Source: Xanthobacteraceae bacterium
GTDB lineage: Bacteria > Pseudomonadota > Alphaproteobacteria > Rhizobiales > Xanthobacteraceae
Reading direction: 5' to 3'
Assembly (NCBI GenBank): GCA_030043175.1
Contig: JASHYD010000659.1
Coordinates: forward strand, 1 to 6,020
Length of the DNA: 6,020 nt
Shown here: positions 1-5,786 of the stretch, piece by piece
Position numbering within the stretch: the stretch's first letter is position 1
Layout: each line of letters opens with the position of its first letter
Notes under the pieces: generated by a model
The model's database searches: none
What the model was told of the DNA's origin: nothing
Seen by the model: only the letters and a program-made list of their open reading frames with translations
Position numbers and translations under genes: made by a program

Positions 1-660
1 ACCGGGCACCGACATCAACAACCGCGCGCGCGTATCGCAGCGGGCTATGGTGCGCACCTGCTTCTCGAAGCGATCGAACTGGCGCCGCAGCGCGACACGT
101 ACCGCCAACAGGCCCTGTGCGATCGCCTCCAGGCTCGGATGTCCGGCAACGAGTTCGCGAATCCGCCCTTCGAAGCGCGCTGGCGTGGTTTTCCCGACCT
201 TGAGCCCGAAGCCGCGCAGAATGCCACGCAAGCTCATCTCGACATCATGAAGTTTTACCTGCAGCAACTTGCGCGCGGTGAGTAGCGCGCGCGTCTCCTG
301 CGCTGGGATCGACTTGCAATGCACCGGGCGGAACCAGCCCAGCCGCATCAGCTGCGCGATTCCCCGCGCGTCGTTGCGGTCAGTCTTCACCGGCATCGTC
401 TTGAGTGCGTTGCGCACATGCCGTGTCTCCAGCAGCTCGACCGCAAGTCCGGCTTGACGCATCGCCGCATAGAGCCATTGCGAGAGCGGTCCTGCTTCGA
501 GCCCAATCCGCGTCAGCTCCAATTTAAGCCCCTTTAACCATGTAATGAGAGCGTCCGGTTCACTTACGATCTTGCTTTCGCAGACGATTTTGCCGTTGCC
601 ATCCACAACACACACGCTTGAAGCTTCCAAAGACACGTCGATTCCGACATAGTAGTTCAT
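1..660 (-). CDS. IS110-family transposase (DEDD recombinase), N-terminal part
   Basis: The frame is open from an ATG at 660 to the left edge, giving 220 residues with the C-terminal part outside the window. It begins MNYYVGIDVSLEASS and reads as the RuvC-like DEDD domain (DEDD_Tnp_IS110). The candidate catalytic acidic residues are D8 (in GID), E55 (in GLEAGP), D94 and D97 (in the hallmark KTDRNDARGIAQL block, residues 92-104). The visible part ends RLLMSVPG, which is where the second domain (Transposase_20, carrying the catalytic serine) normally begins. IS110 enzymes are recombinases that excise and insert the element through a circular intermediate and are guided by an element-encoded RNA. 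The ribosome binding site is GAGG, 7 nt before the ATG, inside a hairpin. The long structured non-coding region upstream fits the IS110 group rather than IS1111, where the RNA lies at the other end. Family assignment is firm; integrity of the missing half cannot be judged. Confidence 0.95.
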   Translation of the reverse strand, partial: MNYYVGIDVSLEASSVCVVDGNGKIVCESKIVSEPDALITWLKGLKLELTRIGLEAGPLSQWLYAAMRQAGLAVELLETRHVRNALKTMPVKTDRNDARGIAQLMRLGWFRPVHCKSIPAQETRALLTARKLLQVKLHDVEMSLRGILRGFGLKVGKTTPARFEGRIRELVAGHPSLEAIAQGLLAVRVALRRQFDRFEKQVRTIARCDTRARLLMSVPG

Positions 661-661
661 G

Positions 662-735
662 GTCGTCCCTCGACGATGCTTGGAGCGGGCCTCGCCCGAC
701 TCCGCTGTTTCGACACCATCAGTTTGAGGGACGAC
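662..735 (-). promoter_or_regulatory. Hairpin that sequesters the transposase ribosome binding site
   Basis: The perfect 10-bp inverted repeat (662-671 and 726-735) has its 3' arm, on the minus strand, at GAGGGACGAC, immediately before C-ATG. That arm contains the only good Shine-Dalgarno sequence for the transposase. When the stem forms, the site is paired. Hiding the start site this way is a known device in insertion sequences to stop read-through transcripts from making transposase. Here the read-through source would be the upstream kinase transcript, which runs in the same direction. The stem may at the same time be the outer stem of the bridge RNA's donor-binding loop. Confidence 0.5.
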
Positions 736-844
736 TCCCTTTCAGGGCCTTAACCGCGCCAGGCCCGTTACCCCATCTAAAGGAACTTTCGTTCGAATCG
801 CGCCAATGCCAGCACTGGTGTGGCATCCGAATAGCCTTGCAGGC
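662..844 (-). ncRNA. Candidate IS110 bridge/seeker RNA in the transposase leader
   Basis: Read on the minus strand, this stretch folds into consecutive hairpins. They are GCCT/AGGC (844-834), ATGCCA/TGGCAT with a 9-nt loop (826-806), GGGCCT/AGGCCC with a 10-nt loop (766-745), and a large 10-bp stem GTCGTCCCTC/GAGGGACGAC (735-726 with 671-662). The large stem encloses a further GATG/CATC pairing, an asymmetric internal loop, and a GGAG-T-CGGGC / GCCCG-CTCC stem (703-682). In IS110-group elements such as IS621, the non-coding end before the recombinase gene encodes a bridge RNA with a 5' stem-loop followed by a target-binding and a donor-binding internal loop. The position and the series of loops match that plan. 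The RNA ends, promoter and guide segments were not determined, so the call is inference from location and folding by eye. Confidence 0.45.
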
Positions 845-901
845 CGATCGAGCTATCGACCTCCTTACACCGGAACAACAATGGCGAGTCCGCTGTGATA
901 C

Positions 902-3475
902 TCAGCGACGATGATCCTGGGGCTCCAGCGCATTCGCAGCTGGGCAGGTCAAGCGCCAAGTCACGCCCGAGGTCGCATAACCAAGATCGACCGTACCATC
1001 CGCGCTGCGCTCTACCATCCCTTTCATGACGACAGTGCCGAACCCGCATCGTTGCGGCGTAGATACGGGCGGCCCCTCGCGCTCGGTCCAGCCCATCGCG
1101 AAGCTGTCGCCGTCAGTGCCCCAGCCGATATCCACGCGACCCGCGCCTGTCGAGAGCGCACCGTATTTCCCCGCATTAGTAGCAAGCTCGTGGAGCGCGA
1201 GCCCAATGGCCTGGGCGGAAGCTGCATTCAAGCGCAGCATGGGGCCGCGCATGACGATGCGAGGACCAACGGGATCGGCGAAGGGCGCAAGCTGGGTGCG
1301 AACCAGGTCCTCGATCTCGACCCCATGCCATTGGCTGCGGACCAGCAGGTCCTGATTGGCTGAAAGCGCCTGGATGCGCTCGGAGAAGCGCTCCATGAAA
1401 TCTTCAGGATTTTTGGTGGCGGTCTGGTGAGCAATCGAGTCCACGACACTGAGCATGTTCTTGGCGCGATGATTCATCTCGCGCATGAGGAGGTGCTCCC
1501 GTTCTTCGCGCTCCTTGCGTTCGGTAATATCCAAGATGACGCCCGTGTTGCGCAATGGCCGGCCGGGCACACGGATGACGTTCACTGTCCCCCGCGCCCA
1601 CACCACGTTTCCGTCTTTACGAATGTAGCGCTTTTCCAGGTCGAAACCGGCTAACTCTCCCGCGACCATGCGTCGAAGCGGTTCGCGATCGATGCCACGA
1701 TCGTCGGGATGCGTGATGTCGTATACCGTCCGTGCAAGCAATTCCGCCTCGCTGTAGCCCACGAACTTGCACATCGCTGTGTTGGCGCGGAGAAAGCGGC
1801 CGGTTTCGGGCTCGACCTCGATCTTGCCCACGCTGGAAACATCGAACATCGCACGAAATGTCACTTCGCTCTCGCGCAGCAAATCGGTGGCATCTCGAAG
1901 CTCCGCCATCAGCGTGTTGACCTCGACGACGGGGGTTTGATTTGGCATTCCGCTCTCTCCCGAGCCGACGGCGCGAGCCACTTGGTCTACCGAGCCCGCA
2001 ATAATCCGCCCTAACCACAAGGCCAAGGCAGCCACCAGGGTAAACGCCAGCAACGCCATAGCGCCAAGGGTCCGCCACAACGTCCGCACCGGAGCCTCAA
2101 GCAGCCCCATGGGCGCCCACACAGCGGTTTCCCAAGTCGTCAATTCCGACCGAACATGTGCCTCTAGCGATGATCGCCCTTCGGCGTCGATAAACTCAAA
2201 GACCCCGTCGGGTCCTGCCCGATGCCACTGCAACGGGGGCAGGCCCTCGCCGATGCCCGCATCCAGTTCGGATCGCGCGATGATGTGATGCGTGGCGTCG
2301 AAGACTACCGCCCGCCAACCTGTCGGCGGTTCATTTGCCGCGACCACGCGTGCGAGGGCGTTCTGATCTGGCGACCTGCCAAGGGCGTAGCGGGTCTCGC
2401 CGTCGATCTCTACGGCCACGATGATGGCGACCACAAGCTGTTTGACGACGGGGGCCAAGAACAGGCCAGTTACTTGCGGTTTACCTGTTGCGAAAGCTCT
2501 CTCTGCTTCTGGAACAGCCGTTTTCGGCAAGGGCTTCCCGAAGGGGACTGCGGTATTCACAAGTTGCTGCATGTTGCGATCCATGAGCACGATGTTGCCG
2601 CTCTGACGCAGGGCCAGCGAGGCTTCGGCCTGGCGCTGGAACTCGGCAAAGTCCCCATGGCGGAGCGCCTGCGAAGCGGCCAAAGTTTGTAATCTCTCAA
2701 TCTCCCCGATGATCTCGCGATCGACGCTCGTCGACAAAGTACGTGCGCAGCTCATCAAGTACCGCCGCACGTAATCGAACTGCGTATCGGCGATGTAGGC
2801 TGCTGTGTATGCACCGAACAGCAGGAGCGGCGCAATGATCGCACATCCGAGCGTGACCATTAGGCGCCACAGCGGTTGGGGCTCCCGGAACTCGGGCATT
2901 GTTCCGATCCGCAAAATGATGCCGCCAATGATGCAAAGGAGCGCAATAGCAGTCGCCAGCGGGGGCACGCGATACGACACCCCATCGTATAGGGTGTCGA
3001 TGCCAGTCAGTCTGCCGATCAAGCCGAACACCGCAACGGCGCCAGCGATGCCGCTGAGCACTGTCGCGGCGAGGCGATGTCGGTCAAAACGGCTCAGTGC
3101 GAGCGAGCCGCCCGCGAGCGCGAGTGACAGCGCCGCCGCGCTTGTTATCCGGACCGTCTCCGGTTCCGAAACTGCGGTCCTTGGCACGAGCCAGCGCTCG
3201 ATGCCAAGCTCAACTCCCCACAGGTTGAGCCCCAGATCGAGGGCGGCGAGGGCGGCCACCGCAAGGCCAATCGTAAACGCGAGGCGCAAGTTCTTGCCAG
3301 GGTGGATGAGCACGAGGCCGACGCCTACGAGGTACGATGCTGCGAGCGGCTTAACGGCCCAGCGCGCCGCCAGCGGCAGCCCGACCCACCAGCTTATAAG
3401 CGACACGGCGGCAATTATCACCGCTACAAAACCGGCAGCTTGAGCTGCGTGCTGTCTATCAAGCCGCAACAGCAT
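902..3475 (-). CDS. Membrane-bound PAS/HWE sensor histidine kinase, orphan
   Basis: Autophosphorylating sensor kinase of the HWE family; it should sense an extracytoplasmic signal and pass phosphate to an unlinked response regulator. Residue numbers count from a GTG at 3478. About seven hydrophobic segments fill residues 12-230. An extracytoplasmic sensor follows at about 232-465, resembling PDC/dCache domains (LQTLAASQALRHGDF, then NIVLMDRNMQQLVNT). A last membrane helix spans 468-490, then a linker, a PAS/PAC domain at about 536-653, and the kinase. The phospho-acceptor box is MNHRAKNM with H670. The N-box is HELATNAGKYGALS with H763 and N768. W797 and E799 supply the W-x-E, and GFGT at 812-815 is the G-box. 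There is no receiver domain. I prefer the ATG at 3475 (857 residues), because GGAG lies 8 nt before it against 5 nt for the GTG at 3478. The C-terminus appears native despite the IS110 element just downstream. Confidence 0.93.
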   Translation of the reverse strand: MLLRLDRQHAAQAAGFVAVIIAAVSLISWWVGLPLAARWAVKPLAASYLVGVGLVLIHPGKNLRLAFTIGLAVAALAALDLGLNLWGVELGIERWLVPRTAVSEPETVRITSAAALSLALAGGSLALSRFDRHRLAATVLSGIAGAVAVFGLIGRLTGIDTLYDGVSYRVPPLATAIALLCIIGGIILRIGTMPEFREPQPLWRLMVTLGCAIIAPLLLFGAYTAAYIADTQFDYVRRYLMSCARTLSTSVDREIIGEIERLQTLAASQALRHGDFAEFQRQAEASLALRQSGNIVLMDRNMQQLVNTAVPFGKPLPKTAVPEAERAFATGKPQVTGLFLAPVVKQLVVAIIVAVEIDGETRYALGRSPDQNALARVVAANEPPTGWRAVVFDATHHIIARSELDAGIGEGLPPLQWHRAGPDGVFEFIDAEGRSSLEAHVRSELTTWETAVWAPMGLLEAPVRTLWRTLGAMALLAFTLVAALALWLGRIIAGSVDQVARAVGSGESGMPNQTPVVEVNTLMAELRDATDLLRESEVTFRAMFDVSSVGKIEVEPETGRFLRANTAMCKFVGYSEAELLARTVYDITHPDDRGIDREPLRRMVAGELAGFDLEKRYIRKDGNVVWARGTVNVIRVPGRPLRNTGVILDITERKEREEREHLLMREMNHRAKNMLSVVDSIAHQTATKNPEDFMERFSERIQALSANQDLLVRSQWHGVEIEDLVRTQLAPFADPVGPRIVMRGPMLRLNAASAQAIGLALHELATNAGKYGALSTGAGRVDIGWGTDGDSFAMGWTEREGPPVSTPQRCGFGTVVMKGMVERSADGTVDLGYATSGVTWRLTCPAANALEPQDHRR

Positions 3476-3481
3476 CACATA

Positions 3482-3509
3482 GGCTCCAGAAAATCGGCTC
3501 CAGAAAATT
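3482..3509. repeat. Tandem 14-bp direct repeat over the kinase ribosome binding site
   Basis: Two adjacent copies of GGCTCCAGAAAAT plus one base (C in the first, T in the second) lie at 3482-3495 and 3496-3509, matching at 13 of 14 positions. On the minus strand each copy carries TCTGGAGCC, so the kinase has two potential Shine-Dalgarno sequences. Only the proximal one (GGAG at 3487-3484) is correctly spaced from the start. Confidence 0.8.
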
Positions 3510-3756
3510 GGGAACCATCCGCAGAGCGCTTGCGACCAAAAGTGTGCAATCCGTCCGGCGACGGTTTCAACATAAGTGCCTTGCGTGAACCGGGCTACGT
3601 CGTTGAAAAGATTTTCGGAGGTGGGAACAGCCTGTCGAGGATAGCTGGTTGTTGACTACTTACCATTCGCTTCGCTGCAAATGAAGCCGAGCTATGTATC
3701 AGTTTTTTGGGCTATCCGCGAGATGCATTGACTACAGTAGCTGGGACGCATGCCAT

Positions 3757-3799
3757 TTGCTCTCGACAGCGCCAGCCCGCCGAGCCTATCGGCCATCGC
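3757..3799 (+). pseudogene. Small damaged copy of the serine-recombinase C-terminus
   Basis: These 43 bases match 4327-4369 at 40 positions and translate in the same frame as LALDSASPPSLSAIAR, against LALDSTSPPSLSAIAK in the second copy. Weaker similarity extends left to about 3744 but needs a one-base gap, so the copy is frameshifted there. To the right the match stops abruptly at 3799, before the recognition helix, and the frame reaches a stop a few codons on. It is a remnant and cannot make a working protein. Confidence 0.65.
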
Positions 3800-4137
3800 C
3801 CGCACCGAACCCGCCCACAGCTGACATATCTGAAGACATTGGCGCGACTAGTGTCGGGCGGTTTCATCACATTGACGCAGTTCGCTACGCTCGCGAGGGC
3901 CGCGGACTGGTGCGGCTTACCAACGCAAGAGCCGAACAGTCAGCAAATCCTCGTGTAGGCGCCTGCCATATTTCACGCGAACTGGCCGCGCAGCGCAACT
4001 GTTAGAAATACAACCGTGCGGGACACCGCCAGCCATCGGCGGCCCATAGGGTCCAGCGGGCAAGCGGGCGCGACAGACACCGCGCTGCCATTAGCGCCCA
4101 GCGAAACAGTTGTCCCTATCGACCCGCGTCGTGAGAA

Positions 4138-4200
4138 ATGAGCTTCCATGTTGGCCACCCCCATCCCAAGCGTTCCAGAACTGGATTTGAAAAGGCCGAG
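4138..4200 (+). repeat. Diverged direct repeat, copy 1
   Basis: This stretch aligns without gaps to 4513-4575 at 43 of 63 positions. On the plus strand it reads ATG to a stop at 4201-4203 as a 21-codon peptide ending KRSRTGFEKAE, matching KRCRTRFEEAD in the other copy. On the minus strand the same bases give FKSSS in both copies. Differences are spread over codon positions, so the coding strand, if any, is not decided. It is followed by a hairpin at 4218-4240. I do not recognise a family. Confidence 0.5.
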
Positions 4201-4217
4201 TAAAGGCCGGTCAGGAC

Positions 4218-4240
4218 CCGAGCCGACCGAAGCGGCTCGG
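4218..4240. terminator. Strong 8-bp hairpin, possible terminator-like element
   Basis: CCGAGCCG and CGGCTCGG pair perfectly around a 7-base loop (ACCGAAG). No run of T follows on either strand, so it is not a standard intrinsic terminator. It lies between repeat copy 1 and the recombinase remnant and could equally be a protein binding site or part of an old element end. Confidence 0.35.
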
Positions 4241-4265
4241 TCGTAGGACGGCTTGCGCCCCAGGT

Positions 4266-4460
4266 ATGCGTTTGGTTGCGCTCGGCGCTTATGGTCAATG
4301 CCGGCCCACGTTCGACCGCATCAGGCTTGCCCTCGACAGCACTAGCCCGCCGAGCCTATCGGCCATCGCGAAGGCCGAGCGCTTGTCGAAGCAGACAGTG
4401 TTCAGACGGAAGCAGGACCCGCAGGCTGCGCTGGCTGCGTTGGAGGCCTGGGGCTTGTGA
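4266..4460 (+). pseudogene. Serine recombinase (resolvase/invertase) C-terminal HTH fragment
   Basis: The 64-codon frame ends with a typical resolvase/invertase DNA-binding tail. RPTFDR (residues 13-18) resembles the GRPP linker that precedes the HTH in these enzymes. A helix-turn-helix follows at about residues 31-48 (LSAIAKAERLSKQTVFRRK), then a conserved-looking end DPQAALAALEAWGL. The N-terminal catalytic domain, including the active-site serine, is absent. The frame upstream to the stop at 4188 shows nothing resembling it, so this is most likely a broken gene rather than a small stand-alone DNA-binding protein. No good ribosome binding site precedes 4266. The family call rests on motif recognition by eye. 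Confidence 0.55.
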
Positions 4461-4512
4461 TGGATTGCAGATCGATGTGATGGAGGCCGATCAAATCGTG
4501 AGCCGTGATTTT

Positions 4513-4575
4513 TTGAGCCTCTACTTCGCCCATCTCAATCTGAAACGCTGCCGAACTCGATTTGAAGAAGCCGAC
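4513..4575 (+). repeat. Diverged direct repeat, copy 2
   Basis: Partner of 4138-4200, with 43 of 63 identical bases and no gaps. Here the plus frame continues past the repeat to a stop at 4617, and the minus frame is open as well. Like copy 1 it lies to the right of a recombinase-tail sequence, so the two copies together suggest an old tandem duplication of a larger unit. Confidence 0.5.
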
Positions 4576-4623
4576 TACTTGCCCGGCCTCAGCCGGACTG
4601 AGGGTCTGAGCGTATAACCGCGG

Positions 4624-4643
4624 GCAGCCTGCGACGCGGCTGC
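4624..4643 (-). terminator. Hairpin downstream of lysR
   Basis: GCAGCC (4624-4629) pairs with GGCTGC (4638-4643) around an 8-base loop, about 45 bases past the LysR stop codon on the minus strand. There is no T-run, so it may only stabilise the mRNA 3' end or be incidental. Confidence 0.25.
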
Positions 4644-4687
4644 TCCATCGTCGAGGATTTTGGGCACTGACGCCGTTGACCTGCCAC

Positions 4688-5653
4688 CTAGCTTCGCGCA
4701 ATCAGTTGGCCATCACGCAGGTCAGGTGGCCGCTTCGCCCCCTTGGCTGGCTCTAGAGAGAGACTTGGCTCCTCCGCGAAAATCTCGGCCAGGTAGTCGA
4801 TGAAAACCCTGACCTTGCTGGCCAGGAACCGGCCGCCGGGCCTGACCGCGCTGATCGAAAGCTTGGCGGGCTCGTAGTCCATCAACACCAGCCGCACGGC
4901 GCCCGAGGCAATCTCCGACGCGAACAACCAGCCCGGCGTGTGGGCCAGACCGAGGTCGGCCAGGACGGCGGCGCGAATCTGTTCGGCGTCATTGGTGCGG
5001 AAGGCACCTTTGGGCTGATAGGCGATCGGGCCGAACCGCCCGGTGAACCCCCAGACGCGCGGCGCGCCTTGTGGGGCGTAGATCACGCAGGCGTGTGGTT
5101 CGAGATCGGCCGGCGTTGCAGGCTCGCCATGCACTGCCAGATAGGCGGGAGTCGCGACGGTGATGATCGGGGTCTGGGCGATCTTCCTGGCGATGAGGCT
5201 GGAATCTGAAAGCTCGCCATTGTGGACGCTGACATCCATGCCCTCCTCGACCAGGTTGATAGGGCGGTCGGCGACCACCAAATCAATGGACACCTCGGGA
5301 TAGCGGGCGAAGAACTCACGCAACCGGGGCACGATATAGAGGCGGCCGAAGACAGGTGCCACGGTGGCCCGTACCAAGCCAGAGGGCGAAATCCGGCCGC
5401 GCCCGACGCGTGACTCCGCAGCTTCGAGTTCGCCCACAAGGCGCACACCGGACTCGTAAAAGTCGCGGCCGGCCTCAGTGAGGGTGAGGCTGCGCGACGT
5501 GCGCTGAAGCAGCTGCGCGCCGAGATGCGCCTCGAGCGCGGCGATCTGCTTGCTGACGGCCGGCTGGCCGACGCCGAGCGTCCGGGCGACCGCAGAAAAG
5601 CTGCCGCTGTCCACCACCCGGACGAACAGGCTGATGGCATCCATCCGATCCAT
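4688..5653 (-). CDS. LysR-family transcriptional regulator, CrgA-like
   Basis: A full-length 321-residue cytoplasmic DNA-binding regulator. The N-terminal winged HTH covers about residues 5-62, with recognition region VARTLGVGQPAVSKQIAALEA and the classic end TLTEAGRDFYE. A linker helix follows, then the effector-binding periplasmic-binding-protein-like domain at about 93-295 (GLVRATVAPVFGRLYIVPRL, FFARYPEVSIDLVVADR, VEEGMDVSVHNGEL). These features match the CrgA-type LysR subgroup that often controls adjacent oxidoreductase or small-enzyme genes. The start MDRMDAISLFVRVVDSGSFS is the usual one for the subgroup. GGAG lies 4 nt before it, rather close, with the internal ATG at 5644 as the alternative. 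The gene is divergent from the SnoaL-like gene across 133 bases containing a palindrome. It is probably self-regulating and activates or represses that neighbour; the effector is unknown. Confidence 0.93.
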   Translation of the reverse strand: MDRMDAISLFVRVVDSGSFSAVARTLGVGQPAVSKQIAALEAHLGAQLLQRTSRSLTLTEAGRDFYESGVRLVGELEAAESRVGRGRISPSGLVRATVAPVFGRLYIVPRLREFFARYPEVSIDLVVADRPINLVEEGMDVSVHNGELSDSSLIARKIAQTPIITVATPAYLAVHGEPATPADLEPHACVIYAPQGAPRVWGFTGRFGPIAYQPKGAFRTNDAEQIRAAVLADLGLAHTPGWLFASEIASGAVRLVLMDYEPAKLSISAVRPGGRFLASKVRVFIDYLAEIFAEEPSLSLEPAKGAKRPPDLRDGQLIARS

Positions 5654-5674
5654 AGGACTCCAATCATTCCTGAA

Positions 5675-5695
5675 ATGGAATTGATACTATTCCAT
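5675..5695. promoter_or_regulatory. Palindromic LysR operator candidate
   Basis: ATGGAAT-N7-ATTCCAT is a perfect 7+7 bp inverted repeat in the intergenic region between the divergent lysR and SnoaL-like genes, 22 bases upstream of the LysR start. LysR proteins bind interrupted dyads of about this size as tetramers. On the minus strand it overlaps TAGTAT, a possible -10 box for lysR, and on the plus strand TTGATA, a possible -35 for the other gene, so one bound site could control both. Promoter boxes are weak matches. Confidence 0.6.
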
Positions 5696-5774
5696 GTGCC
5701 CTTCTACACCGCCTCTCGAGGAATGGATAGATATCAGTCGTCGGGATCGAGACAAGCCCCAACGCAAAATCGAA

Positions 5775-5779
5775 AAGGA
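5775..5779 (+). promoter_or_regulatory. Ribosome binding site fixing the SnoaL-like start at 5787
   Basis: AAGGA lies 7 nt before ATG at 5787. The longer frame from the ATG at 5694 starts inside the palindrome and lacks such a site, and its extra residues do not look like protein of this family. The start is therefore set at 5787. Confidence 0.7.
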
Positions 5780-5786
5780 AATCGCC

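Larger units (their letters stand above)
1..897 (-). mobile_element. IS110-group insertion sequence, partial (left end plus 5' part of transposase)
   Basis: The element comprises the truncated transposase and the non-coding region before it. The other end lies left of the window. The outer boundary is not certain, because IS110-group ends usually lack terminal inverted repeats and make little or no target duplication. It must include at least the hairpins up to about 735, and it cannot pass the kinase stop codon at 902 without the kinase tail being element-derived. The kinase C-terminus looks native, so the element end lies somewhere between about 740 and 901. I place it tentatively near 886-897, where a short copy of a leader sequence occurs. 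Confidence 0.7.
3510..4265. other. Non-coding or decayed region between kinase and recombinase remnant
   Basis: I see no intact gene here. Open frames are short and have no clear start signal. The stretch should contain the kinase promoter near its left end, but I could not pick out convincing -35/-10 boxes. A small inverted repeat CCGTC-N4-GACGG sits at 3551-3564. From about 3744 onward it carries debris related to the recombinase fragment and to the repeat described separately. The sequence is GC-rich like its neighbours, so it does not stand out as recent foreign DNA by composition alone. Confidence 0.6.
4461..4687. other. Intergenic remnant region between recombinase fragment and lysR
   Basis: This stretch contains repeat copy 2 (4513-4575), a CCGGC-CTCA-GCCGG hairpin just after it (4583-4596) and a second hairpin near the end of the LysR gene. 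A frame on the minus strand reads LSPAEAGQVVGFFKSSS onwards (4602 down to about 4465). It has no start signal and runs into the antisense of the recombinase tail, so I treat it as possible decayed coding sequence of unknown family. Confidence 0.45.

Noticed and set aside
791..799. GTTCGAATC resembling a tRNA T-arm
   Set aside because: No acceptor, D-arm or anticodon stem can be built around it. It falls between two hairpins of the IS110 leader.
859..867. ACCTCCTTA on the plus strand: like the 16S rRNA 3' end, or a perfect Shine-Dalgarno on the minus strand
   Set aside because: Only nine bases match, no other rRNA sequence is present, and on the minus strand no start codon lies at a usable distance.
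2805..3443. Long plus-strand open frame of 212 codons
   Set aside because: It is antisense to the kinase's membrane segments, has serine/arginine/alanine-rich shadow composition, and has no ribosome binding site.
3624..3649. GGAAC followed by GTT, resembling an EcfG stress-sigma promoter on the plus strand
   Set aside because: The spacer is about 19 bases instead of 16-17, and no gene follows on that strand.
3651..3683. TTGACT as a plus-strand -35 box
   Set aside because: No convincing -10 box at 16-18 bases and no gene downstream.
5083..5667. 194-codon minus-strand frame overlapping lysR
   Set aside because: It is a shifted-frame shadow of the LysR gene with a tryptophan/serine/arginine-rich composition.
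5694..5786. Upstream in-frame start at 5694 for the SnoaL-like gene
   Set aside because: It starts inside the palindrome with no ribosome binding site. The start at 5787 has a good AAGGA.
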